Assembly (NCBI GenBank): GCA_027023915.1
Contig: JALVUB010000252.1
Coordinates: forward strand, 1 to 21,256
Source of the DNA: Sedimenticola sp.
GTDB taxonomy: Bacteria > Pseudomonadota > Gammaproteobacteria > Chromatiales > Chromatiaceae
DNA: 21,256 nucleotides
Direction of reading: 5' to 3'
Part shown: one piece after another, positions 8,452-18,956 of the stretch
Layout: each line of letters begins with the position of its first letter
Numbering within the stretch: position 1 is the first letter of the stretch
Notes under the pieces: generated by a model
Databases searched by the model: none
Told to the model about the DNA's origin: nothing
Seen by the model: only the letters and a program-made list of their open reading frames with translations
Made by a program: the position numbers and the translations under genes

Positions 8452-10316
8452 AGGGCCGGGAACTCAAGGACTATCGCCGCGAAAGCCGTCTTTTCATCCG
8501 GCGCGCCCTGGCCGCCGCCCTGCTGGTGCTACTGGCGCTGTCGGCCATTCTGGCGCGGCTCTTCTACCTCCAGGTGATGCGTCACGACCACTTCACCACC
8601 CTGGCTCATGACAACAGGGTGAAGCTGTTGCCGCTGCCACCGACCCGGGGACTGATCTACGACCGCAGCGGCCGCCTGCTGGCCTACAACCGCCCGTCGT
8701 TCAACCTGGAAATAGTGCCTGAAAAGGCGGGCAATCTGAAACAAACCATAGAACGCCTGAGCCGCGTTATTCCCATTCTCGACAGCGACCGCGAGCGTTT
8801 CGAACGATTACGCAGACAAAGGCGCCGTTTCGACAGCATTCCCGTCAAGCTGGGCATCAGCAGCAGGGAAGCGGCGCTGTTTGCGGTGAATCAGCACAAG
8901 TTTCCCGGCGTTTCCATCCGCGCCCGTCTCACCCGCACATACCCACTTGGCGCTCCCCTTGCTCACGTGGTGGGTTACGTGGGACGCATCAGCCGCAAGG
9001 ATCTTCAGCGCATCGACCCTTCCAACTATGCCGGCACCACTCATGTTGGCAAAACCGGCATTGAGCGCGCCTACGAAAGCGTGCTACACGGCCATGTGGG
9101 TTATCAGCAGGTGGAGGTAAACGCTCAGGGAAAAACAGTGCGGGTACTCAAGGAAATCCCTCCCCAGCCTGGTCGTACATTGATACTCAATCTCGACAGC
9201 AGCCTGCAACAGGTGGCGCTGGACGCCTTCGGTGACCACAACGGGGCGGCGGTGGCGATCGACCCGCGCAACGGCGCCGTGTTGGCGCTGGTAAGCAAAC
9301 CCGGTTTCGATCCCAACCTTTTCGTTGACGGCATCAGCAGCAGGGATTACCGGAGCCTGCGCAACGATCCCAACAAGCCCCTGTTCAACCGGGCCCTCAA
9401 AGGAGTCTACCCGCCGGGCTCCACTGTCAAGCCGTTCATGGGGCTGGCGGGACTGGAGCTGGGCGTCATCACCACTTCCACCAAGCTCAACTGCCGGGGG
9501 TATTTCCAGCTGCCGGGGCGTGAACACAAATACCGCGACTGGAAGAAGGTCGGACACGGCATCACCGATCTGGACAAGGCAATCACCCAGTCATGTGACG
9601 TCTTTTTCTACCGCCTTGCTCATCAGACGGGCATCGACCGGCTGCAATCCTTTCTCGCCAACTTCCGCTTCGGCGAACACACCGGCATCGACCTGGTGGG
9701 AGAACGAAGGGGTATCAGGCCGTCACGGGAATGGAAGCGCAAAAGATACCATCAGATCTGGTTTCCCGGCGAGACCGTCATCATCGGCATCGGCCAGGGA
9801 AGCTTCCAGGCAACTCCGCTGCAACTGGCCGCGGCCACCGCCGCGCTGGCCAACGGCGGTCACTATTATGAACCCCGACTGGTTCGAGAACTGGTGGACG
9901 AAGCCAGCGGCAAGCACACGCCGGTGCCAACGGTGGAACACCCCATTCCCGTCGGCGATCCGGCCAACTGGAAAGCGATACAGCAGGCCATGCTTCACGT
10001 TGTGGAAGGGGCCCACGGCACAGCGCGGCGCATTCGCACTCCCCGCTACCGCATCGCTGGAAAAACAGGCACCGCCCAGGTATTCAGCGTGGCCCAGGAT
10101 GCCGAATACAAGGAAAACGAGGTTTCCAAACAAATGCGAGACCATGCCCTTTTTATCGCCTATGCACCGGTGGAAGCACCACGCATCGCGGTGGCGGTGG
10201 TCGTTGAACATGGCGGTCATGGCGGCTCTGCCGCGGCGCCCATCGCGCGCAAGATCATGGATGCCTGGCTTATCCATCAGGGCCACCTGCCACGATTAAG
10301 TGGAGAAAAACAATGA
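8448..10316 (+). CDS. mrdA: PBP2, class B penicillin-binding protein (peptidoglycan D,D-transpeptidase)
   Basis: PBP2 cross-links new peptidoglycan during cell elongation together with RodA. The 622-aa protein has one N-terminal transmembrane helix (about residues 18-42), a dimerisation/pedestal domain with PTRGLIYDRSGRLLA, and a transpeptidase domain. The catalytic motifs are S325-T-V-K (YPPGSTVKP), S382-C-D and K539-T-G (AGKTGTAQVF), all as expected. Length is close to the roughly 633 aa of E. coli PBP2. It overlaps mreD by 4 nt and rodA by 4 nt, matching its obligate pairing with the RodA glycosyltransferase. Confidence 0.97.
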   Translation: MKGRELKDYRRESRLFIRRALAAALLVLLALSAILARLFYLQVMRHDHFTTLAHDNRVKLLPLPPTRGLIYDRSGRLLAYNRPSFNLEIVPEKAGNLKQTIERLSRVIPILDSDRERFERLRRQRRRFDSIPVKLGISSREAALFAVNQHKFPGVSIRARLTRTYPLGAPLAHVVGYVGRISRKDLQRIDPSNYAGTTHVGKTGIERAYESVLHGHVGYQQVEVNAQGKTVRVLKEIPPQPGRTLILNLDSSLQQVALDAFGDHNGAAVAIDPRNGAVLALVSKPGFDPNLFVDGISSRDYRSLRNDPNKPLFNRALKGVYPPGSTVKPFMGLAGLELGVITTSTKLNCRGYFQLPGREHKYRDWKKVGHGITDLDKAITQSCDVFFYRLAHQTGIDRLQSFLANFRFGEHTGIDLVGERRGIRPSREWKRKRYHQIWFPGETVIIGIGQGSFQATPLQLAAATAALANGGHYYEPRLVRELVDEASGKHTPVPTVEHPIPVGDPANWKAIQQAMLHVVEGAHGTARRIRTPRYRIAGKTGTAQVFSVAQDAEYKENEVSKQMRDHALFIAYAPVEAPRIAVAVVVEHGGHGGSAAAPIARKIMDAWLIHQGHLPRLSGEKQ

Positions 10317-11449
10317 ATGGCGCCACCTCGCCCAGCGGCCTGCCGCCTAGTGAACCTGCACGCCCACGAGGCCTGTTGGCGCGGTTGCATCTGGACCTGC
10401 CCCTGCTCACCGGCTTGTTGTTGCTCAGCGGTTTTGGATTGGTGGTGCTCTATTCGGCCAGCGGCCAGGACATGCATCAGGTGGAGCGTCAGATCATCCG
10501 CCTGCTGATTGCGTTTGGAGTGCTTTTCGCCCTCGCCCAGGTTCCAGCCCAAAGCCTGCAACGCTGGAGCCCCTGGCTCTACCTGGCCGGCATCCTCATG
10601 CTGGTGGCGGTGCTCGCCATGGGCGTAGTGGGAAAAGGCGCCCAGCGCTGGCTCGACCTGGGTTTCATGCGCTTTCAGCCATCCGAGCTGGTGAAGCTGG
10701 CAACGCCCATGATGATCGCCTGGCACCTCTCCAAACACCGTCTGCCACCAGACTGGAAAGAGCTGCTGACGAGCCTGGCGCTCATCGGCCTGCCGGTGTT
10801 TCTCATCGCCCGACAACCGGACCTGGGCACCGCCATTCTGGTGGCCAGCAGCGGCCTCTTCGTTCTCTTCCTGGCCGGGGTGAGCTGGCGCCTGATAGGT
10901 GGCTTGCTGTTCACGGCAGCAGCAGCGGCACCGGTGTTATGGCATTTCATGCGCGACTATCAACGCCAGCGGGTGCTCACCTTCCTCAATCCGGAAAGCG
11001 ATCCTCTTGGCGCCGGCTATCACATCATCCAGTCAAAGATCGCCATCGGCTCCGGCGGCATCTACGGCAAGGGGTGGCTCAACGGCACCCAGTCGCAGCT
11101 CGAATTCCTGCCCGAACGCCACACCGATTTCATCTTCGCCGTGTTGGGTGAAGAGTTTGGTCTTGTGGGCGCCATTGTGTTGCTGTTGCTCAGCCTGTTC
11201 GTCATTTTTCGCGGTCTGCAGATCGCCGGTCAGGCCCAGGACAGCTACAGCCGGCTGCTGGGAGGGGCGCTGATCCTAGTCTATTTCGTCTATCTGTTCG
11301 TGAATACCGGCATGGTGAGCGGCCTGCTGCCGGTGGTGGGCGTGCCCCTGCCGTTGGTGAGTTATGGAGGCACCTCGCTGGTGACCCTGATGGCCGGTTT
11401 CGGTATCCTGATGTCCATTCACACTCATAGAAAGCTGCTTCCAAGATAA
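10313..11449 (+). CDS. rodA: RodA, SEDS-family peptidoglycan glycosyltransferase
   Basis: RodA polymerises lipid II into glycan strands and forms a complex with PBP2. The 378-aa protein is a multi-pass membrane protein with SEDS signatures in order: RWLDLGFMRFQPSELVKL, ARQPDLGTA, the extracellular loop with FLPERHTDFIFAVLGEEFG (its Asp corresponds to the catalytic Asp known in RodA), and LPLVSYGGTS near the C-terminus. The first 25 residues before the first helix are Pro/Ser-rich and longer than in E. coli. The ATG lies in ATGA overlapping mrdA, and the stop overlaps mltB by 1 nt (TAATG). Confidence 0.97.
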   Translation: MNGATSPSGLPPSEPARPRGLLARLHLDLPLLTGLLLLSGFGLVVLYSASGQDMHQVERQIIRLLIAFGVLFALAQVPAQSLQRWSPWLYLAGILMLVAVLAMGVVGKGAQRWLDLGFMRFQPSELVKLATPMMIAWHLSKHRLPPDWKELLTSLALIGLPVFLIARQPDLGTAILVASSGLFVLFLAGVSWRLIGGLLFTAAAAAPVLWHFMRDYQRQRVLTFLNPESDPLGAGYHIIQSKIAIGSGGIYGKGWLNGTQSQLEFLPERHTDFIFAVLGEEFGLVGAIVLLLLSLFVIFRGLQIAGQAQDSYSRLLGGALILVYFVYLFVNTGMVSGLLPVVGVPLPLVSYGGTSLVTLMAGFGILMSIHTHRKLLPR

Positions 11450-12417
11450 TGCGGATTCTTTTTTTGCTGATGCTGTTGCTCATGGCGGCGGGCACCCCGG
11501 CCGCGCCGGCAACCGGCATCGAAAAATTCATCGATCAAATGGTGGAAAACCACGATTTCGACCGTGCCTGGCTGAAACGGGTGCTGGCCGACGCTCACTA
11601 TCGCCAGGACATCATCGACCGCATCAGCCATCCCGCCGAGCACACACTGAACTGGAGCAGCTACCGCCGCATCTTCCTGACGCCGGAACGCATACGCATG
11701 GGGCGCACGTTCATGGCGCGCAACCGGGAGGCGCTCAACCGCGCACAGGAAAAATATGGCGTGCCACCTGAGCTGGTCACCGCCATCATCGGCGTGGAAA
11801 CCTTTTACGGAAGACGTGCCGGCAAGGACAGGGTGCTGGACGCGCTCTACACGCTGGCGTTCCACTATCCCCCGCGCAGCCGTTTTTTCACCAGCGAGCT
11901 GGAAAAGTTTCTGCTGCTCACCCGTCAGGAGAAACTTGACCCGCGCAAACCGAAAGGCTCCTACGCCGGCGCCATGGGACTTGGACAATTCATGCCCAGC
12001 AGCTTTCTTGAATATGCGGTGGATTTCGACGGCGACGGCCGGCGCGATATCTGGAAAAACGAAGCCGACGCCATCGGCAGCGTGGCCAACTATTTCGCCC
12101 GCCACGGCTGGAAACGGGATTTTCCCGTCGTGCTGCGGGCAGAGGGCGTGGACGCGACACGGCACGCGCGCTTTATCGATGGCAAGCTCAAGCCGGCCCA
12201 CAAGCTTATGGACCTGTGGAAGGCCGGCATCCGTTTCGACGAGCTGGTCAACAAGGAGATGAGGGCAGCGCTGGTGAAACTGGATACCGATGAAGGCGCC
12301 GAATACTGGCTGGGTTTGAACAACTTTTATGTCATAACCCGCTATAACCACAGCCCCATGTATGCCATGGCGGTCTATCAACTGGGCAAGGCCATTGCCG
12401 GGGAGGAGGCGTTGTGA
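11449..12417 (+). CDS. mltB: MltB-family lytic murein transglycosylase (non-lipoprotein form)
   Basis: This enzyme cleaves peptidoglycan glycan strands to leave 1,6-anhydro-muropeptides. The 322-aa sequence has the catalytic glutamate E117 in AIIGVETFYGR, the SYAGAMGLGQFMPSSF block (171-185), and an EF-hand-like calcium loop DFDGDGRRD (192-200), a known MltB feature. The N-terminus is a signal peptide (ILFLLMLLLMAAGTPAAPA) with no lipobox cysteine, so the enzyme is probably soluble in the periplasm like the processed Slt35 form, unlike the E. coli lipoprotein. It sits between rodA and rlpA with 1-nt and 4-nt overlaps. Confidence 0.95.
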   Translation: MRILFLLMLLLMAAGTPAAPATGIEKFIDQMVENHDFDRAWLKRVLADAHYRQDIIDRISHPAEHTLNWSSYRRIFLTPERIRMGRTFMARNREALNRAQEKYGVPPELVTAIIGVETFYGRRAGKDRVLDALYTLAFHYPPRSRFFTSELEKFLLLTRQEKLDPRKPKGSYAGAMGLGQFMPSSFLEYAVDFDGDGRRDIWKNEADAIGSVANYFARHGWKRDFPVVLRAEGVDATRHARFIDGKLKPAHKLMDLWKAGIRFDELVNKEMRAALVKLDTDEGAEYWLGLNNFYVITRYNHSPMYAMAVYQLGKAIAGEEAL

Positions 12418-13208
12418 ACAAGGACGGCAACCACCTCGCCCTGGCGAAACCGCCATATTGCCTCACGCCACTGTTACTGTTGATTTTATTGACGGGTTGT
12501 TCCAGCGTCTGGCACCACGCCAGGCATCCTCATGGCCGCCAAGCGTCTCGGGGGCACCACGGGGGCGCGGGCAGCTATACCGTTGGCGGGCACACCTACT
12601 ATGTGCTGCGCGACGCGCGCGGCTTCCACCAGCGCGGCATCGCCTCCTGGTATGGCAAAAAGTTTCAGGGCCGCAGAACCGCCAGCGGGGAGCGCTTCAA
12701 CATGTACGACATGACCGCGGCTCACAAAACCCTTCCGATGAATACCAGAGTGAGGGTCACCAACCTGGATAACGGACGCTCGGTGGTGGTGAGAATAAAC
12801 GACCGGGGGCCCTTTTATGGAGGCCGGATCATCGACGTGACCTATGCCGCGGCCGCCAAGCTGGGCATGTTGGGGAGGGGCACCGCGCAAGTAGAGATCG
12901 TGGCCATTACGCCTGGCGACGTCCGGCCACTGCCCCCATCGAAACCGTCCGCTTCCGCGCCGGCGCCCAAGACCTCCCACACGAGCCGCCCCGGCCGTTT
13001 CATCCAGGTGGCCGCGTTCGCCGACCCCTCCAAGGCGCGCAGCCTGAAACACCGCATCGAGCGGCGCTATGACCTTCAGGTGGTCATTCGACAGGATGGC
13101 GGCCTGCACAAGGTGGTGGTTGGTCCGCTGACATCCAAATCACAGCAGGCCGCCCTTTCACGTTCCCTGGAACGCTGGGGTATTCAACAGGTTCATCCGG
13201 TACAATAG
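12414..13208 (+). CDS. rlpA: RlpA, septal-ring lytic transglycosylase lipoprotein with SPOR domain
   Basis: RlpA-type proteins cleave glycan strands lacking stem peptides, as shown for Pseudomonas aeruginosa RlpA. The 264-aa protein starts with GTG (GTGA overlap with mltB). It carries a lipobox LTGC with C29, a His/Gly-rich linker (about 33-50), the double-psi beta-barrel domain (about 73-165) with SGERFNMYDMTAAH and VRINDRGPFYGGRIIDV, a Pro/Ser linker, and a C-terminal SPOR domain (about 187-264) that binds denuded glycans. The conserved Glu, Asp and His of the barrel are present. It is expected to be an outer-membrane lipoprotein. Confidence 0.95.
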   Translation: MNKDGNHLALAKPPYCLTPLLLLILLTGCSSVWHHARHPHGRQASRGHHGGAGSYTVGGHTYYVLRDARGFHQRGIASWYGKKFQGRRTASGERFNMYDMTAAHKTLPMNTRVRVTNLDNGRSVVVRINDRGPFYGGRIIDVTYAAAAKLGMLGRGTAQVEIVAITPGDVRPLPPSKPSASAPAPKTSHTSRPGRFIQVAAFADPSKARSLKHRIERRYDLQVVIRQDGGLHKVVVGPLTSKSQQAALSRSLERWGIQQVHPVQ

Positions 13209-13233
13209 CTTTTTTCCTTACTTCAAGGATTCA

Positions 13234-14358
13234 ATGGCTCGGTTAACCATTCTGTTGCTGCTGTTCTGCACGGCCTTGTCCGCGTCCGCGGCGCCCCCGC
13301 CGCCACCCCAGGTGGAAGCGAAAGGCTACATGCTGATGGATTTCCACAGCGGCGAGGTGCTGGCTCAATACAATTCCGACAAACGCCTCGAGCCAGCCAG
13401 TCTCACCAAGATCATGACCGCCTACGCGGTCTTCAAGGAGCTGGAAGCAGGACACATTCACCTTCAGGACCAGGTACTGGTGAGCAAAAAGGCGTGGAAG
13501 ACCCCCGGTTCCCGCATGTTCATCGAGGTGGGAAAAAAGGTTTCGGTGGACGATCTTATCCACGGCATGATCGTCGATTCGGGTAACGACGCCTGTGTGG
13601 CGCTGGCGGAACACATCGCCGGCAGCGAGGAAGCCTTCGTTTCGCTGATGAACAAATACGCCCGGGAACTGGGCATGACCAACACCCACTACGCCAACGC
13701 CACCGGCTTGCCCGATCCAGAGCACTATTCCACCCCGGCGGACATTCTCAAGGTGACTAGAGCCTTGATGCTGGAGTTTCCCCGACACTACGCCATCTAC
13801 TCACAGCGCGAGTTCACCTTCAACGGCATCACCCAGAGGAACCGCAACCGACTGCTGTGGCGAGACCCCTCGGTGGACGGCGTAAAGACCGGGCATACCA
13901 ATTCAGCCGGTTACTGCCTGGTAGCCTCGGCCAGACGTGATGGCATGCGGCTGCTTTCAGTGGTGATGGGCACCAAAAGCGACCGCGCCCGCGCCGACGA
14001 AAGCCAGAAGCTTCTCAATTACGGCTTCCGTTTCTACGAAACCCACCGACTGTTCGGCGCGGATGAACCCATTAAAAAAGTGCGCGTATGGAAAGGCGCC
14101 GTGGACCAGTTGGCACTGGGCGTCGAAAATGATCTCTATGTCACCATCCCAAGAGGAAGCTACGATCAGCTCAAGCTGCGGGCCAGGATCTCCCCTGACA
14201 TCACCGCGCCGATCCACAGAAACCAGTCGCTGGGCCTGCTGGTGGTAAGCCAGGGTGGTGAAGAGCTGAAAACCGTCCCTCTGGTGGCGCTGCAACCGGT
14301 GGCCAAGGGCGGTTTCTTCCACAACCTGGCCGACAGCGTCGTTCACCTTTTCAAGTAG
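13234..14358 (+). CDS. dacA: DacA, D-alanyl-D-alanine carboxypeptidase (PBP5 family)
   Basis: DacA removes the terminal D-alanine from pentapeptide stems in the periplasm. The 374-aa protein has a signal peptide (LTILLLLFCTALSASA, cleavage near residue 20) and the motifs S56-L-T-K, S116-G-N and K218-T-G (VDGVKTGHT). It ends in the beta-sheet PBP5 domain and a C-terminal amphipathic helix (GGFFHNLADSVVHLFK) that anchors PBP5 to the inner membrane. A 25-nt gap separates it from rlpA. That gap has a T6 run and AAGGA 4 nt before the ATG. A -10-like TACAAT lies at 13201-13206 without a clear -35. D-amino acid aminotransferase follows. Confidence 0.96.
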   Translation: MARLTILLLLFCTALSASAAPPPPPQVEAKGYMLMDFHSGEVLAQYNSDKRLEPASLTKIMTAYAVFKELEAGHIHLQDQVLVSKKAWKTPGSRMFIEVGKKVSVDDLIHGMIVDSGNDACVALAEHIAGSEEAFVSLMNKYARELGMTNTHYANATGLPDPEHYSTPADILKVTRALMLEFPRHYAIYSQREFTFNGITQRNRNRLLWRDPSVDGVKTGHTNSAGYCLVASARRDGMRLLSVVMGTKSDRARADESQKLLNYGFRFYETHRLFGADEPIKKVRVWKGAVDQLALGVENDLYVTIPRGSYDQLKLRARISPDITAPIHRNQSLGLLVVSQGGEELKTVPLVALQPVAKGGFFHNLADSVVHLFK

Positions 14359-14364
14359 GCCGCC

Positions 14365-15237
14365 ATGCTTGTCTATCTAAATGGTGATTTTTTACCGCTG
14401 GAACAGGCCCGGGTGCCGGTGCTCGACCGCGGCTTTCTTTTTGGTGACGGCGTCTATGAAGTGATTCCTGCTTACGGCGGTCGGCCCTTTCGCCTGACCG
14501 AGCACCTCAGACGTCTCAATCACAGCCTGGGCGCCGTGCGCATGGAAGCGCCGCTGGAAAACGACCAATGGCGACAGATCATCCAGCGGCTGCTGGATCA
14601 ACGCATGGGAGAAGATCAGCAGATCTACCTTCAGGTTACCCGCGGCGCCTATGACAAGCGGCTGCACGCCATTCCCGAAGAGGTTCATCCCACGGTTTTT
14701 GTCATGGCGACGCCACTCACACCGCGCGATCCAGCACTGGTGGAACAGGGCATCGCCGTGGTCACCGTGGAGGACATCCGCTGGCAGCGGTGTGATATCA
14801 AGGCCATTACCCTGCTGGCCAACATCCTGGCTCAGCAGTCGGCCCGGGACGCTGGCGCCCACGAAGCCATTTTGGTTCGGGACGGCCTGGCCACCGAGGG
14901 CAGCGCCTCCAACTTCTTTCTGGTGAAGAAGAGTGTCATTCTCACCCCACCCAAGAGCAACCATCTTCTTCCCGGGATTACCCGCGACCTGGTGCTGGAG
15001 CTGGCGGAAAAGGCTGACCTGCCTTGGCGGGAAAGAGAGATTCCGGTCGCCGAACTGAGAGAAGCCGATGAAGTGTGGGTCACCAGCTCCACCAAGGAGG
15101 TGATGCCCGTGAGCCGGCTCGACGGCCAAGCTGTTGCAAACGGCAAACCCGGCCCCATGTGGAAGAAAATGGACGCCCTCTATGCCGAATACAAAGCACA
15201 ACTGCAACAGCGGCTCAAGGACAGCGGCCATGAGTGA
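14365..15237 (+). CDS. dat: D-amino acid aminotransferase, class IV PLP enzyme
   Basis: This fold-type IV PLP transaminase of 290 aa most resembles D-alanine aminotransferase, which interconverts D-Ala and 2-oxoglutarate with pyruvate and D-Glu. Visible features are the N-terminal VLDRGFLFGDGVYEV, the PLP lysine K146 in CDIKAITLLANI, the glutamate in ATEGSASNFF, and VWVTSSTKEV near the phosphate site. Branched-chain aminotransferase and aminodeoxychorismate lyase belong to the same fold and cannot be fully excluded. The position directly after dacA, which releases D-Ala, favours a D-amino acid role. It overlaps ybeD by 8 nt. Confidence 0.88.
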   Translation: MLVYLNGDFLPLEQARVPVLDRGFLFGDGVYEVIPAYGGRPFRLTEHLRRLNHSLGAVRMEAPLENDQWRQIIQRLLDQRMGEDQQIYLQVTRGAYDKRLHAIPEEVHPTVFVMATPLTPRDPALVEQGIAVVTVEDIRWQRCDIKAITLLANILAQQSARDAGAHEAILVRDGLATEGSASNFFLVKKSVILTPPKSNHLLPGITRDLVLELAEKADLPWREREIPVAELREADEVWVTSSTKEVMPVSRLDGQAVANGKPGPMWKKMDALYAEYKAQLQQRLKDSGHE

Positions 15238-15496
15238 CACTCTCCAAGGCCTGACTTTTCCCTGTCGACTGATCGTTCGCGCCATGGGCGTCGATCAGAA
15301 CGATTTCGACGCTCTGGTGGTGGAGATCGTGCGAAGACATTGCTCCGGCCTGGGAGAAGGAGCGGTAAGTACCCGCTCCAGCCGTAACGGAAAATATGTT
15401 TCGGTAGCGGTTGAGGCGAAATTCAACAGCCGCGAACAGCTCGAAGCGCTCTACGACGAGCTCACCGCCAACGAAAGGGTGCTAATGCGGCTGTGA
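15230..15496 (+). CDS. ybeD: YbeD-family (DUF493) protein
   Basis: This is a small 88-aa cytoplasmic protein of the conserved YbeD family with an ACT-like alpha/beta fold. In enterobacteria it also sits between dacA and lipB. The start is ATG 15230, giving MSDTLQGLTFPCRLIVRAMG. The open frame runs further upstream to 15134, but that part lies within dat and is not conserved in type. It overlaps dat by 8 nt and lipB by 4 nt (GTGA). The exact function is not established; a regulatory link to lipoate synthesis has been suggested from gene order. Confidence 0.93.
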   Translation: MSDTLQGLTFPCRLIVRAMGVDQNDFDALVVEIVRRHCSGLGEGAVSTRSSRNGKYVSVAVEAKFNSREQLEALYDELTANERVLMRL

Positions 15497-16116
15497 AGCG
15501 GGCGGTCGTCATCCGCCACATGGGACTGGTGCCCTACCAGGAAAGCTGGCAGGCCATGCGGGATTTTACCGATACCCGCACTCCCGACACCCCTTCCGAG
15601 ATCTGGCTGCTGGAACACCCTCCGGTCTTCACCCAGGGCCAAGCGGGCAAGGCCGAACACCTGTTGAACCCGGGGGACATTCCCGTGGTTCAGAGTGATC
15701 GCGGCGGCCAAGTCACCTACCACGGACCGGGACAGCTTGTGGCCTACCTGCTGCTCGACCTGAAGGCGACGGGGCAAGGCATACGCGGCTTGGTGACCGC
15801 CATGGAGCAGTCCGTGATCCGGCTGCTGAACCAACACGAGATCAAGGCCCACGCCCGCCCTGACGCGCCCGGCGTCTATGTGGACAAGGGCAAAATCGCC
15901 TCCCTGGGCCTACGGGTGAGGCGGGGCTACACCTACCACGGCCTGGCGCTGAACGTGAACCTGGATCTGGAGCCCTTCTCCCGCATCAACCCTTGCGGGC
16001 ATCCTGGCCAGGCCGTGACGAGCCTGGAAAAACTGGGAATCGACATGGATGTCAACGACGCCGGCGAAGCGTTGGTCAACGCCCTGTGCAAAGAGATCGG
16101 CCTGGAACCACTATAG
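15493..16116 (+). CDS. lipB: LipB, octanoyl-[acyl-carrier-protein]:protein N-octanoyltransferase
   Basis: LipB moves octanoate from acyl carrier protein to lipoyl domains, the first step of lipoic acid synthesis. The 207-aa protein starts with GTG at 15493 (GTGA overlap with ybeD). It has RGGQVTYHGPGQLVAY (70-85), the catalytic lysine K134 in GKIASLGLR, and the acyl-accepting cysteine C168 in INPCGHPGQ. All active-site elements are intact. lipA, often the next gene, is absent; instead the convergent uvrA ends 1 nt away, so lipA must lie elsewhere or be replaced. Confidence 0.97.
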   Translation: MKRAVVIRHMGLVPYQESWQAMRDFTDTRTPDTPSEIWLLEHPPVFTQGQAGKAEHLLNPGDIPVVQSDRGGQVTYHGPGQLVAYLLLDLKATGQGIRGLVTAMEQSVIRLLNQHEIKAHARPDAPGVYVDKGKIASLGLRVRRGYTYHGLALNVNLDLEPFSRINPCGHPGQAVTSLEKLGIDMDVNDAGEALVNALCKEIGLEPL

Positions 16117-16117
16117 G

Positions 16118-18949
<2,832 letters not shown>

Positions 18950-18956
18950 GGGGCGG

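Noticed and set aside
13201..13215. TACAAT and a T6 run between rlpA and dacA as a promoter or terminator
   Set aside because: No matching -35 at 16-18 nt and no stem before the T-run.
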